Both the position numbers and the translations under genes were made by a program. The notes beneath the pieces were generated by a model. It did no database searches. It was not told the origin of the DNA and saw only the letters and a list, made by a program, of their open reading frames with translations. A stretch of DNA of 64,000 nt from contig NZ_MPNT01000026.1 in the NCBI RefSeq assembly GCF_001907675.1, positions 1 through 64,000 on the forward strand, written 5' to 3'. This document shows positions 52,310-62,923 of the stretch, one piece after another. Source of the stretch: Mycobacterium paraffinicum (lineage in GTDB: Bacteria; Actinomycetota; Actinomycetes; Mycobacteriales; Mycobacteriaceae). Every line of letters starts with the position of its first letter. Within the stretch, counting starts at the first letter, position 1.

Positions 52310-54364
52310 ATGAGCGCCCCCGCAAACCCGTCCCCAGCAGGCCCTATCCGGGTGCCCGCCGGGACCACCGCCGCGGCCGCGGTGCGGGAGGCGGGGCTGC
52401 CGGGCCGCGGGGCACCCGACGCGGTCGTCGTGGTGCGCGACGCCGACGGCAAGCTGCGCGACCTGAGCTGGACGCCCGGAGTCGATACCGAGGTCGTCCC
52501 GGTCGCGGCCAACACCGACGAGGGGCGCAGCGTCATCCGGCATTCGGCCGCGCACGTGCTGGCTCAGGCCGTCCAGGGCATGTTTCCGCAAGCGAAGCTG
52601 GGAATCGGGCCGCCCATCACCGACGGCTTCTACTACGACTTCGACGTGGCGGAGCCGTTCACCCCCGAGGACCTGGCCGCGCTGGAAAAGCGGATGCGCC
52701 AGATCGTCAAGGAGGGGCAGCTGTTCGAGCGGCGCGTCTACGAATCCAAGGACCAGGCGCGCTCGGAGTTGGCCGACGAGCCCTACAAGCTGGAACTCGT
52801 CGACGACAAGTCCGGCGACCCCGACATCATGGAGGTCGGCGGTGACGAGCTCACCGCCTACGACAACCTCAACCCCCGCAGCCGGGAACGTGTTTGGGGC
52901 GACCTGTGTCGCGGCCCGCACATCCCGACCACCAGGCACATCCCGGCGTTCAAGCTGACCCGCAGCTCCGCCGCGTATTGGCGCGGGGATCAGAAGAACG
53001 CGAGCCTGCAACGCATCTACGGCACCGCGTGGGAATCGCAGGACGCGCTGGACCGCCACCTCGAGCTGCTCGCCGAAGCGCAGCGGCGCGACCACCGCAA
53101 GCTGGGCGCCGAGCTGGACCTGTTCAGCTTCCCCGACGAAATCGGTTCGGGGCTGGCGGTTTTCCACCCCAAGGGCGGCGTGGTGCGCAGGGAGCTGGAG
53201 GAGTACTCGCGGCGCAAGCACATCGAGGCCGGGTACGAGTTTGTCAACACCCCGCACATCACCAAGGCGCAGCTGTTCCACACCTCCGGCCACCTGGACT
53301 GGTACGCCGACGGAATGTTCCCGCCGATGCACCTCGACGCCGAACTGGGCGACGACGGAGCGGTGCGCAAGCCGGGGCAGGACTACTACCTCAAGCCGAT
53401 GAATTGCCCGATGCACACGTTGATCTTCCGGTCGCGGGGGCGGTCGTATCGCGAACTTCCGTTGCGGCTCTTCGAATTCGGCACCGTCTACCGCTACGAG
53501 AAGTCCGGTGTGGTGCACGGGCTGACGCGGGCGCGCGGATTCACCATGGACGACTCACACATCTTCTGCACGCGCGACCAGCTGCACGGCGAACTGGCGT
53601 CGCTGCTGCGGTTCGTGCTCGAGCTGCTGGGCGACTACGGCCTGGAGGACTTCTATCTGGAGCTGTCCACCAAGGACCCGGAGAAGTTCGTCGGCACCGA
53701 CGAGATGTGGGAGCAGGCCACCAACTCCCTGGCCGAGGTGGCGGCCGAGTCGGGCCTGGAACTGGTTCCCGACCCCGGCGGCGCGGCGTTCTACGGCCCG
53801 AAGATTTCCGTGCAGGCCCGCGACGCCCTGGGCCGCAGCTGGCAGATGTCGACCATCCAGGTGGACTTCAACTTCCCGGAGCGCTTCGAGCTGGAGTACA
53901 CCGCCCCGGACGGAACCCGGCAGCGGCCGGTGATGATCCACCGTGCCCTGTTCGGGTCGATCGAGCGGTTCTTCGGCATCCTCACCGAGCACTACGCGGG
54001 GGCGTTCCCGGCGTGGCTGGCGCCCGTGCAGGTGGTCGGGATACCCGTCGCCGACGAACACGTTTCCTATCTGGAAAGCGTTGCGGCGCAGCTGAAATCG
54101 CGCGGCGTGCGGGTGGAGGTGGACGGCAGCGACGACCGGATGGCCAAGAAGATCGTCCATCACACGGCGCAAAAGGTGCCGTTCATGTTGCTGGCGGGGG
54201 ACCGCGACGTCCAGTCAAAGGCGGTGAGCTTCCGTTTCGGGGACCGCACGCAGATCAACGGTGTGCCCCGCGACAGCGCCGTCGACGCCATCGTGGCGTG
54301 GATCGCCGAACGCGAGAACGCCGCCCCCACAGCCGAACTGGTGAAGGTGACCGGCGGTGAGTGA
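52310..54364 (+). CDS. thrS: Threonyl-tRNA synthetase
   Basis: A 684-aa class II synthetase that charges tRNA-Thr. The N-terminal TGS domain (about 1-75) is followed by the editing domain with [16 protein letters not shown] and GFYYDFDV. The catalytic core has [20 protein letters not shown] (zinc Cys), [20 protein letters not shown] with class II motif 2, and [17 protein letters not shown] with motif 3. The anticodon-binding domain closes the protein ([15 protein letters not shown]). AGGAGA precedes ATG 52310. The end overlaps the HIT gene by eight bases. It corresponds to Rv2614c. Confidence 0.97.
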   Translation: MSAPANPSPAGPIRVPAGTTAAAAVREAGLPGRGAPDAVVVVRDADGKLRDLSWTPGVDTEVVPVAANTDEGRSVIRHSAAHVLAQAVQGMFPQAKLGIGPPITDGFYYDFDVAEPFTPEDLAALEKRMRQIVKEGQLFERRVYESKDQARSELADEPYKLELVDDKSGDPDIMEVGGDELTAYDNLNPRSRERVWGDLCRGPHIPTTRHIPAFKLTRSSAAYWRGDQKNASLQRIYGTAWESQDALDRHLELLAEAQRRDHRKLGAELDLFSFPDEIGSGLAVFHPKGGVVRRELEEYSRRKHIEAGYEFVNTPHITKAQLFHTSGHLDWYADGMFPPMHLDAELGDDGAVRKPGQDYYLKPMNCPMHTLIFRSRGRSYRELPLRLFEFGTVYRYEKSGVVHGLTRARGFTMDDSHIFCTRDQLHGELASLLRFVLELLGDYGLEDFYLELSTKDPEKFVGTDEMWEQATNSLAEVAAESGLELVPDPGGAAFYGPKISVQARDALGRSWQMSTIQVDFNFPERFELEYTAPDGTRQRPVMIHRALFGSIERFFGILTEHYAGAFPAWLAPVQVVGIPVADEHVSYLESVAAQLKSRGVRVEVDGSDDRMAKKIVHHTAQKVPFMLLAGDRDVQSKAVSFRFGDRTQINGVPRDSAVDAIVAWIAERENAAPTAELVKVTGGE

Positions 54365-54932
54365 ACCCACGGAACGCACGGAGGACACCATCCTGGACAC
54401 CGGTGTCGGCGAGAGTGACCACCTGCAACGGCTGTGGACGCCGTACCGGATGACCTATCTGGCCGAAGCGCCGATGAAGCGCGACCCCAACTCGTCGGGC
54501 AAGACCGAGCAGCCGTTCACCGACATCCCGCGACTGTCGGACGAGGAAGGCCTGGTGGTCGCCCGCGGCGAACTCGTCTACGCCGTCCTCAACCTCTACC
54601 CGTACAACCCGGGGCACCTGATGGTGGTGCCGTATCGGCGGGTCTCCGAACTCGAGGACCTCACCGACCAGGAGAGCGCGGAGCTGATGGCCTTCATACA
54701 GAAGGCCATTCGCGTCATCAAGAACGTGTCGCGACCGCACGGCTTCAACGTCGGCCTCAACCTCGGCACGTCGGCGGGCGGCTCGCTGGCCGAGCACCTG
54801 CACGTGCACGTCGTGCCGCGTTGGGGCGGCGACGCGAACTTCATCACCATCATCGGTGGCTCGAAGGTGATCCCGCAGTTGCTGCGCGAAACCCGCCGGC
54901 TGCTGGCGGCGGAGTGGGCTAAACAGTCATGA
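54357..54932 (+). CDS. HIT-family AP4A phosphorylase, Rv2613c-like
   Basis: A 191-aa HIT protein. The active site [13 protein letters not shown] holds the His triad; [18 protein letters not shown] and [17 protein letters not shown] are also typical. The M. tuberculosis homolog Rv2613c was shown to be a diadenosine tetraphosphate phosphorylase, cleaving AP4A to ATP and ADP, and the same is expected here. GTG at 54357 lies within the end of thrS and the end overlaps pgsA1. The link to thrS makes sense because aminoacyl-tRNA synthetases produce AP4A as a side product. Confidence 0.9.
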   Translation: MSEPTERTEDTILDTGVGESDHLQRLWTPYRMTYLAEAPMKRDPNSSGKTEQPFTDIPRLSDEEGLVVARGELVYAVLNLYPYNPGHLMVVPYRRVSELEDLTDQESAELMAFIQKAIRVIKNVSRPHGFNVGLNLGTSAGGSLAEHLHVHVVPRWGGDANFITIIGGSKVIPQLLRETRRLLAAEWAKQS

Positions 54933-55561
54933 GCAAGGTGCCGTTCCTCTCGCGGGCGGCGTTCGCGCGGCTCACCACGCCGACCGCCAAAGCGTGCCTG
55001 CGGATGGGCTTGACGCCGGACGTGGTCACCGTGTTGGGCACCACCGGATCGGTGGCGGGGGCGCTCACGCTGTTCCCGATGGGCAAGTTGTTCGCCGGTG
55101 CCTGCGTGGTGTGGTTCTTCGTGCTGTTCGACATGCTCGACGGCGCCATGGCCCGCGAGCGCGGGGGCGGCACCCGGTTCGGCGCCGTGCTGGACGCCAC
55201 CTGCGACCGCGTCAGCGACGGCGCGGTGTTCTGCGGCCTGCTGTGGTGGGTGTCCTTCGGCATGCACGACAAGCTGCTCGCGGTGGCGACCATGGTCTGC
55301 CTGGTCACCTCGCAGGTCATCTCCTACATCAAGGCGCGGGCCGAGGCCAGCGGCCTGCGCGGTGACGGCGGCATCATCGAACGCCCGGAACGGCTGATCA
55401 TCGTGTTGGTCGGCGCCGGCGTGGCGGACTTCCCGTTCGTCGCCTGGCCGCCCGCGCTGCCGGTGGCCATGTGGCTGCTGGCGGCGGCCAGCGTGATCAC
55501 CTGCGTGCAACGCGTGCGCACGGTGTGGGCCTCACCCGGCGCGACGGAGCACATGCCGTGA
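54929..55561 (+). CDS. pgsA1: Phosphatidylinositol phosphate synthase
   Basis: A 210-aa membrane enzyme that joins CDP-diacylglycerol and inositol phosphate, the entry step to phosphatidylinositol, PIMs, lipomannan and lipoarabinomannan. The CDP-alcohol phosphotransferase signature DGAMARERGGGTRFGAVLDA with TCDRVSDG is complete. About six helices are visible. It corresponds to Rv2612c. ATG at 54929 overlaps the HIT stop and its end overlaps patA, keeping the whole PIM pathway in one translational chain. Confidence 0.95.
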   Translation: MSKVPFLSRAAFARLTTPTAKACLRMGLTPDVVTVLGTTGSVAGALTLFPMGKLFAGACVVWFFVLFDMLDGAMARERGGGTRFGAVLDATCDRVSDGAVFCGLLWWVSFGMHDKLLAVATMVCLVTSQVISYIKARAEASGLRGDGGIIERPERLIIVLVGAGVADFPFVAWPPALPVAMWLLAAASVITCVQRVRTVWASPGATEHMP

Positions 55562-56499
55562 TCCCGGGGCTGGGTTTGATCACCGCGCCGCGGCGCCTGG
55601 TGTCCGGGACCGTGAGCGACTGGACGTACGCGGCCGGCTGGATGGCCGTGCGGGCGATGCCCGAATTCGCGGCGCGCTCGGCGTTCGAGACCGGGGCGCG
55701 CTACGCGGCGCGGCGCGGCGGCCCCGAACAGCTGCGCAAGAACCTGGCCCGGGTGATCGGCGTCACGCCGGCCGAGGTGCCCGGCCACCTGATGCGGGCG
55801 TCGCTGGCCTCCTACGGCCGCTACTGGCGGGAGACCTTTCGCCTGCCGTCGATGGATCTGCGCGCGCTGGCCGGCGAACTCGACGCCGCGTTCCAGGGCG
55901 CCGGCAACCTGGACGCAGCGCTGACCACGGGCCGCGGCGCGATCTGCGCGTTGCCCCACAGCGGCAACTGGGACATGGCCGGGGTGTGGTTCACCCAGAC
56001 GCGCGGCACCTTCACCACCGTCGCGGAGAGGCTGGAGCCGGACTCGTTGTACCGGCGCTTCCTCCGCTATCGCGAGAGTCTCGGCTTCGAGGTGCTGGCG
56101 CTGTCCGGAGGCGAACGGCCGCCATTCGATGTACTGTGCGATCGACTGCGGGCGAACCAACTGGTGTGCCTGATGGCCGATCGCGACCTCACCCGCACCG
56201 GTGTGCAGGTCGACTTCTTCGGCGAGGCCACCCGGATGCCGGCCGGACCGGCGAAGCTGGCGGTCGCGACCGGGGCGGCGTTGCTTCCGGTGCACTGCTG
56301 GTTCGACGGCGACGGCTGGGGGTTTCACGTGTTCCCGCCACTGGATTGCAGCAGCGGCGACGTCGGCGCCATCACCCAGGCGCTGGCCGACCGGTTCGCG
56401 CAGAACATCGCCGCGCACCCCGAAGACTGGCACATGCTGCAACCGCAGTGGCTGGCCGACCTGTCTGAAGCCAGGCAGGCGCGGCTCAGGGAGACCTGA
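55558..56499 (+). CDS. patA: Phosphatidylinositol mannoside acyltransferase
   Basis: The 313-aa homolog of Rv2611c (PatA), which transfers palmitate from palmitoyl-CoA to the 6-position of the mannose of PIM1 or PIM2 at the membrane. The catalytic H-x4-D is in ALPHSGNWDMAGVWF near residue 130, followed by FTTVAERLEPDSLYRRFL and CLMADRDLTRTG, as in the LpxL/HtrB-like family. GTG at 55558 overlaps the pgsA1 stop (GTGA), and its TGA overlaps the pimA ATG by one base. Confidence 0.95.
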   Translation: MIPGLGLITAPRRLVSGTVSDWTYAAGWMAVRAMPEFAARSAFETGARYAARRGGPEQLRKNLARVIGVTPAEVPGHLMRASLASYGRYWRETFRLPSMDLRALAGELDAAFQGAGNLDAALTTGRGAICALPHSGNWDMAGVWFTQTRGTFTTVAERLEPDSLYRRFLRYRESLGFEVLALSGGERPPFDVLCDRLRANQLVCLMADRDLTRTGVQVDFFGEATRMPAGPAKLAVATGAALLPVHCWFDGDGWGFHVFPPLDCSSGDVGAITQALADRFAQNIAAHPEDWHMLQPQWLADLSEARQARLRET

Positions 56500-57623
56500 T
56501 GCGCATCGGGATGGTCTGCCCCTACTCGTTCGACGTCCCGGGCGGGGTGCAGTCGCACGTCTTGCAGCTCGCCGCGGTGATGCGCCAGCGCGGGCAGCAG
56601 GTGAGCGTCCTCGCGCCGGCCTCGCCGCATGCGGCCCTGCCGGACTACGTCGTCTCCGCGGGCAAGGCCGTCCCGATTCCCTACAACGGCTCGGTGGCCC
56701 GGCTGCGGTTCGGCCCGGCCACCCACCGCAAGGTCAAAAAGTGGCTCGCCGAAGGCGATTTCGACGTGCTGCACCTGCACGAGCCCAACGCGCCGAGCCT
56801 GTCGATGCTGGCCCTGAACATCGCCGAGGGGCCGATCGTCGCGACGTTTCACACCTCGACCACCAAATCGCTGACCCTGACGGTCTTTCAGGGCATCCTG
56901 CGGCCGATGCACGAAAAGATCGTCGGCCGGATCGCGGTGTCGGACCTGGCCCGTCGCTGGCAGATGGAGGCGCTGGGCACCGACGCGGTCGAGATACCCA
57001 ACGGCGTCGACGTCGACTCGTTCGCCTCGGCGCCCCCGCTGGACGGCTATCCGCGGCCGGGCAAGACGGTGCTGTTCCTGGGCCGCTACGACGAGTCCCG
57101 CAAGGGCATGTCGGTCCTGCTCGAAGCGCTGCCCGGGGTGGTCCAGCACTTCCCGGACGTTCAGCTGCTCATCGTCGGCCGCGGCGACGAGGCCGAATTA
57201 CGCGGCGAGGCAGGCGATTTGGTCAAGCACATGCGGTTTTTGGGCCAGGTCGACGACGCCGGGAAGGCGTCGGCGATGCGTAGCGCCGACGTGTACTGCG
57301 CGCCTCATGTGGGGGGCGAGAGCTTCGGCATCGTCCTGGTCGAGGCGATGGCCGCGGGCACCGCGGTGGTGGCCAGCGACCTGGACGCCTTCCGCCGAGT
57401 GCTGCGCGACGGCGAAGTGGGGTGCCTGGTGCCGGTCGGCGACGGCGCTGCGCTCGCCGACGCCCTTATCTCGGTGCTAGAAAACGACGTGCTGCGCGAA
57501 CGCTGTGTGGCGGCCGGTTCGGCCGCCGTCCAGCGCTACGACTGGTCGGTGGTGGCCAGCCAGATCATGCGCGTCTACGAGACGGTCGCCGCGACGGGCG
57601 CCAAAGTTCAGGTGGCCAGCTGA
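56499..57623 (+). CDS. pimA: Phosphatidylinositol alpha-mannosyltransferase
   Basis: A 374-aa GT4-family GT-B glycosyltransferase that adds the first mannose from GDP-mannose to phosphatidylinositol on the cytoplasmic face. The N-terminal CPYSFDVPGGVQSHVLQLA contains the GG loop. The C-terminal donor site has FLGRYDESRKGMSVLLEAL and APHVGGESFGIVLVEAMAAG with the EX7E-type Glu pair. It corresponds to Rv2610c. Start overlaps the patA stop by one base and the next gene overlaps its stop. Confidence 0.96.
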   Translation: MRIGMVCPYSFDVPGGVQSHVLQLAAVMRQRGQQVSVLAPASPHAALPDYVVSAGKAVPIPYNGSVARLRFGPATHRKVKKWLAEGDFDVLHLHEPNAPSLSMLALNIAEGPIVATFHTSTTKSLTLTVFQGILRPMHEKIVGRIAVSDLARRWQMEALGTDAVEIPNGVDVDSFASAPPLDGYPRPGKTVLFLGRYDESRKGMSVLLEALPGVVQHFPDVQLLIVGRGDEAELRGEAGDLVKHMRFLGQVDDAGKASAMRSADVYCAPHVGGESFGIVLVEAMAAGTAVVASDLDAFRRVLRDGEVGCLVPVGDGAALADALISVLENDVLRERCVAAGSAAVQRYDWSVVASQIMRVYETVAATGAKVQVAS

Positions 57624-58660
57624 TGGCCTGGCTCGCCGTCGCCGTCGCGGTATTGGTCGGGTTGCTGGCGATCCTGGGCGCCTGGGCCTATCAGACGGCC
57701 AACCGGCTGGACCGGCTGCACGTCCGCTACGACCTGTCGTGGCAGGCGCTCGACGGGGCGCTGGCGCGGCGCGCGGTGGTCGCCCGTGCGGTCGCCATCG
57801 ACGCCTACGGCGGCGCCCCGGGGGGCAGGCGGTTGGCCGCGCTGGCCGACGCCGCCGAGGCGGCGCCGCGGCAGGAGCGCGAGTCGCGCGAGAATGAGCT
57901 GTCGGCCGCGCTGGCGATCGTCGACCCGGCTGCGCTGCCGGCCGGGCTGATCGCCGAGCTGGCCGATGCCGAGGCCCGGGTGGTGCTGGCCCGGCGCTTC
58001 CACAACGACGCGGTCCGGGACACCCTTGCGCTGCGCGAGCGATTCCTGGTGCGGACCCTTCGTCTCGGCGGAACCGCGGCGCTGCCAAGCTATTTCGAGA
58101 TCGTCGAGCGCCCGCACGCGCTGGCCCACGGCGACGTCGGGTCCTTCAACGGGGTGCTCAGCCACCGCACGTCGGCGCGCGTGGTGCTGCTCGACGAGAG
58201 GGGCGCGGTGCTGTTGCTGCGCGGTTCCGATCCGGCGATCGGCCGCGGCGGCGCGCCGAAGTGGTGGATCACCGTCGGCGGGGAGGTGCAGAAGGGGGAG
58301 CGGTTGGCCGAGGCCGCCACCCGCGAGCTTGCCGAAGAGACGGGACTTCAAGTGGCGCCGGGGCAGATGGTGGGTCCGGTCTGGCGGCGCGACGAGGTCT
58401 TCGAGTTCAACGGCTCGCTGATCGACAGCGAAGAGTTCTACTTCGTCTACCGCACCCAGCGGTTCGAGCCGTCCGGTGCGGGCCGAACCGACTTGGAGCG
58501 CAGCTACATTCACGGCCACCGCTGGTGCGACGCCGCCGACATCGCCGCGCTGGCCGCCACCGGGGAGACGGTGTACCCCACCCAGCTGGCCGAGCTGCTG
58601 CCCGACGCGGCCGCGCTGGCCGGCGGCCGCGCGCCGGGCCCGCTGATGTCGATCCGGTGA
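57623..58660 (+). CDS. Membrane-anchored Nudix hydrolase, Rv2609c-like
   Basis: A 345-aa protein with an N-terminal transmembrane helix (about 3-24), a helical region of about 140 residues (RLHVRYDLSWQALDGALARR, reminiscent of LemA-type helices) and a C-terminal Nudix domain. The Nudix box is in GGEVQKGERLAEAATRELAE with ETGL, complete with the Glu residues that hold magnesium. The substrate is unknown; its conserved place at the end of the PIM operon suggests a nucleotide-sugar or CDP-linked by-product, but this is inference. Confidence 0.88.
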   Translation: MAWLAVAVAVLVGLLAILGAWAYQTANRLDRLHVRYDLSWQALDGALARRAVVARAVAIDAYGGAPGGRRLAALADAAEAAPRQERESRENELSAALAIVDPAALPAGLIAELADAEARVVLARRFHNDAVRDTLALRERFLVRTLRLGGTAALPSYFEIVERPHALAHGDVGSFNGVLSHRTSARVVLLDERGAVLLLRGSDPAIGRGGAPKWWITVGGEVQKGERLAEAATRELAEETGLQVAPGQMVGPVWRRDEVFEFNGSLIDSEEFYFVYRTQRFEPSGAGRTDLERSYIHGHRWCDAADIAALAATGETVYPTQLAELLPDAAALAGGRAPGPLMSIR

Positions 58661-58661
58661 G

Positions 58662-59858
58662 CTAGAACCCGCTCGCGAGACCGTTGGAGACCAGCGGCGG
58701 CGCTGCCGCCACGAGCGGGTTGCTGATGCCGGACGCGACGCCGGGGCCGAGATAGCCGGCGCCGCTGAGCGCGCTCGGGAAAAGGCCTGGCGCATAGCCC
58801 AAATCGACGATCGGCTTGAGGAACGGTTGGAGCAGGTCGGCCAGCGGATTTCCGATGATCGGCAGCATCCGCAGCGGGTCGAGCAGCGGTAATTGCGTGG
58901 TGGGCATGAAGTAAAAGCTCAGGTTGCCGATCTGCTGATGCAGGGCGCTGGCGACCTGTGCGGGGGCGAGGAAGGGCATCGTGTGGTGCAGTTCGAGGAA
59001 CCCGAACAGCGCGTTGAGGTCCGAAGGCAGCCACAACGGGTGCAGCGGGAAGTCGGCGATCGCGTCGTATTGCAGCGTGAAAATCGACGTCGCGTAGGAC
59101 GTGGTCAGCGGCGTCGCGAAATGGAATGCACCGAAGCCCGGAATGAAGTGCGTCAGGATGCCGCCCATCGGGTTGTTGGGATCGGCGAGCAACACGAAGT
59201 TGAGTAGGTCTTGACTTGGCCGTAGGGCGGCCGGCAGGGCTTGCAGATACCGCATTTCCAGGCTGGCGATGGTCGCGCTTTGCGAATAGCCCACGACCAC
59301 AACGTGATTCCCCGCAGCGGTTTGCGTCAGGATCGCGCTGTTCAGCGTCGCCACGCCCTGGTAGACGGACTTGCCGAAGGTTTCGCTGCCGAGCCCGGTG
59401 ACCGGCCAGAACTGTTCTGGCGTGCGCAAACTCACCAACGTGTAGCCGGAGTAATTCTGGGCGAGATACGTCTGTTCGATCGACGTCAGGTACTTCAGGT
59501 CCGGCGACGGGTTGCCGGTGCCGCCCATGATCAGTGCGATCTTGTCCGACGCGGTGGACGACTGCATGGCGGCCGCGTTGGAGGCCTCGGTTTCGGCGTA
59601 CGCGTTCCGCGCGGTGATCAGCGTCTGCACGAACTGGTTGTGGAACAGCTCCGCCTGCGCACTGACGGCCTGATACTGCTGGGCGTGCGCGTCGAGCAGG
59701 GCCGCCGCGCGCGCCGACACCGAATCCGTGGCCGGCGGCAGCACTCCCGTCGTCGGGGCCGCCGCGGCCGCGTTCGTCGCCTCCAGGTCCGAACCGATCG
59801 CCTGCAACTCGTCGGCGGCCGCCGCCATCGCGTCAGGGTCGGTGATCACGAACGACAT
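58662..59858 (-). CDS. PE family protein with PE-PPE alpha/beta hydrolase domain
   Basis: A 398-aa protein. Residues 1-95 are a PE domain (MSFVITDPDAMAAAADELQA), ending with the ESX-type secretion signal YxxxE in RNAYAETEAS. The rest is the PE-PPE domain, a serine hydrolase fold: nucleophile elbow VVVVGYSQSATIASLE, preceded by ALIMGGTGNPSPDL. Studied PE-PPE proteins act as secreted esterases or lipases. It follows a PPE gene by 15 bases and is probably secreted by ESX-5. M. tuberculosis has the related PPE42 (Rv2608) at this place. Confidence 0.9.
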   Translation of the reverse strand: MSFVITDPDAMAAAADELQAIGSDLEATNAAAAAPTTGVLPPATDSVSARAAALLDAHAQQYQAVSAQAELFHNQFVQTLITARNAYAETEASNAAAMQSSTASDKIALIMGGTGNPSPDLKYLTSIEQTYLAQNYSGYTLVSLRTPEQFWPVTGLGSETFGKSVYQGVATLNSAILTQTAAGNHVVVVGYSQSATIASLEMRYLQALPAALRPSQDLLNFVLLADPNNPMGGILTHFIPGFGAFHFATPLTTSYATSIFTLQYDAIADFPLHPLWLPSDLNALFGFLELHHTMPFLAPAQVASALHQQIGNLSFYFMPTTQLPLLDPLRMLPIIGNPLADLLQPFLKPIVDLGYAPGLFPSALSGAGYLGPGVASGISNPLVAAAPPLVSNGLASGF

Positions 59859-59873
59859 CGGTGGTCCCCCTGG

Positions 59874-60935
59874 CTAACTCGGCACCAGCCGTGGAGAAAG
59901 GCCCTCGCGCGCGGTCGCCGATGTGGCGGCGGCCGCTCGCGCGGGAATGCCCGTGGAGGACAGGTGCGGCGTCGCGGGCAGACTCGCCGAGACCGGGCTC
60001 GCCGCCGCACTGGGCGTCGCCGCGGCAGCCGAGGTTGCGCCCTGCGCGGCGGTCGGCCAGCTCGCCGGCACCGACAGCGCCCCAATCGAACCGGCCCGGC
60101 CGGTGCTCGCGGCGACCACACGCCCGGCGAGTTGCGCGCTGATCGGGCCGCCCGTGCCCGGACTGACCGCGGACGCCAGCGCCGGGTCCATCGCGGGACC
60201 ACTGCCGGCGCTGGTCAGCACGGGATTGGCGCCGGACATGAGCTGGCCCACCATCATGTTCATGGGCTCCATCGCGAACTGGGCGGGCGTCGAGAGCATC
60301 TGCAGTTGCGACATCGGGTTCATCAGCGACTGCGTCATCGACTGGATCAGCGAATCGAGCAGCTGCTGACCGAACGAGGTGAAGGACGCGGTGGGCAGGC
60401 TCGTCAGGGTCAGCGGCGGGTCGCCGAACGGCGTCCAGGTGGCCTCGGCCGCCCGCGTGCTGGCGTCGTATCCGGTCATCGCCGCCACATCCTGGGCCCA
60501 CATCTCGCCGTACTCGGCTTCGGTCGCCGCGATCGCCGCGGTGTTCTGGCCCAGGATGTTGGTCGCGATCAGCGTCATCAGCAGGGCGCGGTTGGCCGCG
60601 ACGACCGCCGGGGGCACGGTCGCGACGAAGGCCGCCTCGAACGCGCCGGCGGTCAACCGGGCCTGGTTGGCCACCAGCTCCGCCTGCGCCGAGGTCGTGG
60701 TCATCCATTGCACGTACGGGGCGGCCGCGGAAGCCATCGTCATCGATGCCGGCCCCTGCCACGCCCCACCCGTCAGCGCCGACACCGTCGACTGGAAAGC
60801 ACTTGCCGCCGACTCCAATTGGGCGGCCACTCCGTCCCAGGCCGCGGCCGCGGCCCACATCGACGCGGAGCGCGGGCCGGCATACATGCGCGCCGAATTG
60901 ATTTCCGGGGGCAACAGCACGAAATCCGGCAACAT
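59874..60935 (-). CDS. PPE family protein, PPE-SVP subgroup
   Basis: A 353-aa protein. The PPE domain (about 1-180) starts [20 protein letters not shown] and has [12 protein letters not shown] (the WxG motif) and [20 protein letters not shown]. The C-terminal part has the subgroup motif [12 protein letters not shown] (GxxSVPxxW) near residue 295, then an Ala/Ser-rich tail. ATG at 60935 has AAGGGG at six bases. PPE proteins are secreted as a heterodimer with a PE partner; here the gene precedes the PE-PPE gene, opposite to the usual PE-first order. Confidence 0.92.
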   Translation of the reverse strand: MLPDFVLLPPEINSARMYAGPRSASMWAAAAAWDGVAAQLESAASAFQSTVSALTGGAWQGPASMTMASAAAPYVQWMTTTSAQAELVANQARLTAGAFEAAFVATVPPAVVAANRALLMTLIATNILGQNTAAIAATEAEYGEMWAQDVAAMTGYDASTRAAEATWTPFGDPPLTLTSLPTASFTSFGQQLLDSLIQSMTQSLMNPMSQLQMLSTPAQFAMEPMNMMVGQLMSGANPVLTSAGSGPAMDPALASAVSPGTGGPISAQLAGRVVAASTGRAGSIGALSVPASWPTAAQGATSAAAATPSAAASPVSASLPATPHLSSTGIPARAAAATSATAREGLSPRLVPS

Positions 60936-61156
60936 CCGGGACCCCTTTTCGGCCAACCGCCACGGCCGGTGTGACCAGGGTTGCCATCCACGGATCCGCA
61001 CCAGCAGCAACGGTCTGCGCAAACAGTCGAGGCAATTGTTAGCACAATGTGACGCTCGTCGCATCCCCTTGGAGCGACTCCCGGAAGCGCACGGAGAACT
61101 CGTTTGTTCCCCCCACTAGAGTGGAGGCGCGAGTGGTTCAAGGAGAGCAGGAGCTA

Positions 61157-62068
61157 GTGGAGAGCGGCGCACGGCCGAGTCAGGCCAATCAGACGGGAAC
61201 GGCGCGAGTCAAACGCGGCATGGCCGAGATGCTCAAGGGCGGCGTCATCATGGACGTCGTCACTCCGGAGCAGGCCCGCATCGCGGAGGCTGCCGGCGCC
61301 GTCGCCGTGATGGCGCTCGAACGGGTGCCCGCCGACATCCGCGCCCAGGGCGGGGTGTCGCGGATGAGCGACCCCGACATGATCGAGGGCATCATCGCCG
61401 CGGTGACCATCCCGGTGATGGCCAAGGCGCGCATCGGCCATTTCGTCGAGGCGCAGATCCTGCAGAGCCTCGGCGTGGATTACGTCGACGAGTCCGAGGT
61501 GCTCACTCCCGCGGATTACACCCACCACATCGACAAGTGGAAGTTCACCGTGCCGTTCGTGTGCGGGGCGACCAACCTGGGCGAGGCGTTGCGGCGCATC
61601 AGCGAGGGCGCGGCCATGATCCGGTCGAAGGGCGAGGCCGGCACCGGAGACGTCTCCAACGCCACCACGCACATGCGTGCGATCAGCGGCGAGATCCGCC
61701 GGCTGACCTCGATGTCGGAAGACGAATTGTTCGTCGCCGCAAAGGAATTGCGGGCGCCGTACGACCTCGTGGCCGAGGTGGCCCGGGCCGGCAAGCTGCC
61801 CGTCACCCTGTTCACCGCCGGCGGCATCGCGACGCCGGCCGACGCGGCGATGATGATGCAGCTCGGGGCCGAGGGCGTTTTCGTCGGCTCGGGGATCTTC
61901 AAGTCCGGGGATCCCGCGCAGCGCGCCGCCGCCATCGTCAAGGCGACCACCTTCTACGACGACCCGGACGTGTTGGCGAAGGTGTCGCGCGGGCTGGGCG
62001 AGGCCATGGTGGGCATCAACGTCGAGCAGATCGCGCAGCCCCACCGACTGGCCGAACGCGGCTGGTAA
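61157..62068 (+). CDS. pdxS: Pyridoxal 5'-phosphate synthase, synthase subunit
   Basis: A 303-aa TIM-barrel subunit that builds PLP from ribose 5-phosphate, glyceraldehyde 3-phosphate and ammonia. The sequence is nearly that of Rv2606c: [40 protein letters not shown] (with the catalytic Lys), [17 protein letters not shown] and [23 protein letters not shown] at 61157 (protein MESGARPSQ) gives a length like the M. tuberculosis protein; GTG 61133 is the alternative. pdxT lies two genes downstream and supplies the ammonia. Confidence 0.95.
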   Translation: MESGARPSQANQTGTARVKRGMAEMLKGGVIMDVVTPEQARIAEAAGAVAVMALERVPADIRAQGGVSRMSDPDMIEGIIAAVTIPVMAKARIGHFVEAQILQSLGVDYVDESEVLTPADYTHHIDKWKFTVPFVCGATNLGEALRRISEGAAMIRSKGEAGTGDVSNATTHMRAISGEIRRLTSMSEDELFVAAKELRAPYDLVAEVARAGKLPVTLFTAGGIATPADAAMMMQLGAEGVFVGSGIFKSGDPAQRAAAIVKATTFYDDPDVLAKVSRGLGEAMVGINVEQIAQPHRLAERGW

Positions 62069-62077
62069 GAACAGTCC

Positions 62078-62923
62078 GTGGCGATCGAAGAGATCCTTGA
62101 TCTGGAGCAACTCGAGGTCAACATCTACCGCGGTCGGGTGTTCAGCCCGGAGTCGGGATACTTGCAGCGCACGTTCGGCGGCCACGTCGCCGGGCAGTCG
62201 CTCGTCTCGGCGGTGCGCACCGTAGACCCGCGCTACCAGGTGCATTCCCTGCACGGCTATTTCCTGCGGCCCGGGGACGCCAACAAGCCCACGGTCTTCA
62301 TCGTGGAACGCACCCGCGACGGCGGTTCGTTCGCCACCCGGCGTGTCAACGCCATTCAGCACGGCGAAATCATCTTCAGCATGGGGGCGTCCTTCCAGAC
62401 CGACCAGGAGGGCGTCCACCACCAGGACGTCATGCCGGCCGCGCCGCCGCCCGACGGCCTGCCGGGGCTGAACTCGATCAGAGTCTTCGACGACGCGGGG
62501 TTCCGGCAGTTCGCGGAGTGGGACGTGCGCATCGTGCCGCGCGATCGCCTGCAGCCGTTGCCGGGCAAGGCTTCTCAACAGCAGGTGTGGTTCCGCCACC
62601 GCGACCCGTTGCCCGACGACCCGGTCCTGCACATCTGCGCGCTCGCCTACATGAGCGACCTCACGCTGCTGGGCTCGGCGCAGGTCACCCACCTCGACGT
62701 CCGCGAGCATCTGCAGGTGGCGTCGCTGGACCACGCGATGTGGTTCATGCGGGCTTTCCGGGCCGACGAGTGGCTGCTCTACGACCAGTCGTCGCCGTCG
62801 GCGAGCGGCGGACGCGCGCTGTGCCAGGGCAAGATCTTTACCCAGACCGGCGAGATGGTGGCGGCGGTAATGCAGGAGGGGCTGACGCGCTTCCCGCGCG
62901 GATTTCAGCCGACCGCGCAGTGA
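62078..62923 (+). CDS. tesB2: Acyl-CoA thioesterase II
   Basis: A 281-aa double-hotdog thioesterase hydrolysing acyl-CoAs. TesB features are [20 protein letters not shown] (active-site region of the first hotdog), HGYFLRPGD, and RASDHAMWF-type segment [20 protein letters not shown]. It corresponds to Rv2605c, between pdxS and pdxT. GTG at 62078 begins nine bases after the pdxS stop and the end overlaps pdxT, so the three form one operon although thioesterase and PLP synthesis have no obvious link. Confidence 0.93.
   Translation: MAIEEILDLEQLEVNIYRGRVFSPESGYLQRTFGGHVAGQSLVSAVRTVDPRYQVHSLHGYFLRPGDANKPTVFIVERTRDGGSFATRRVNAIQHGEIIFSMGASFQTDQEGVHHQDVMPAAPPPDGLPGLNSIRVFDDAGFRQFAEWDVRIVPRDRLQPLPGKASQQQVWFRHRDPLPDDPVLHICALAYMSDLTLLGSAQVTHLDVREHLQVASLDHAMWFMRAFRADEWLLYDQSSPSASGGRALCQGKIFTQTGEMVAAVMQEGLTRFPRGFQPTAQ

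Noticed and set aside
52894..54360. A 488-codon plus-strand frame inside thrS
   Set aside because: Same region has the full threonyl-tRNA synthetase in another frame; the shadow has no motif or start site.
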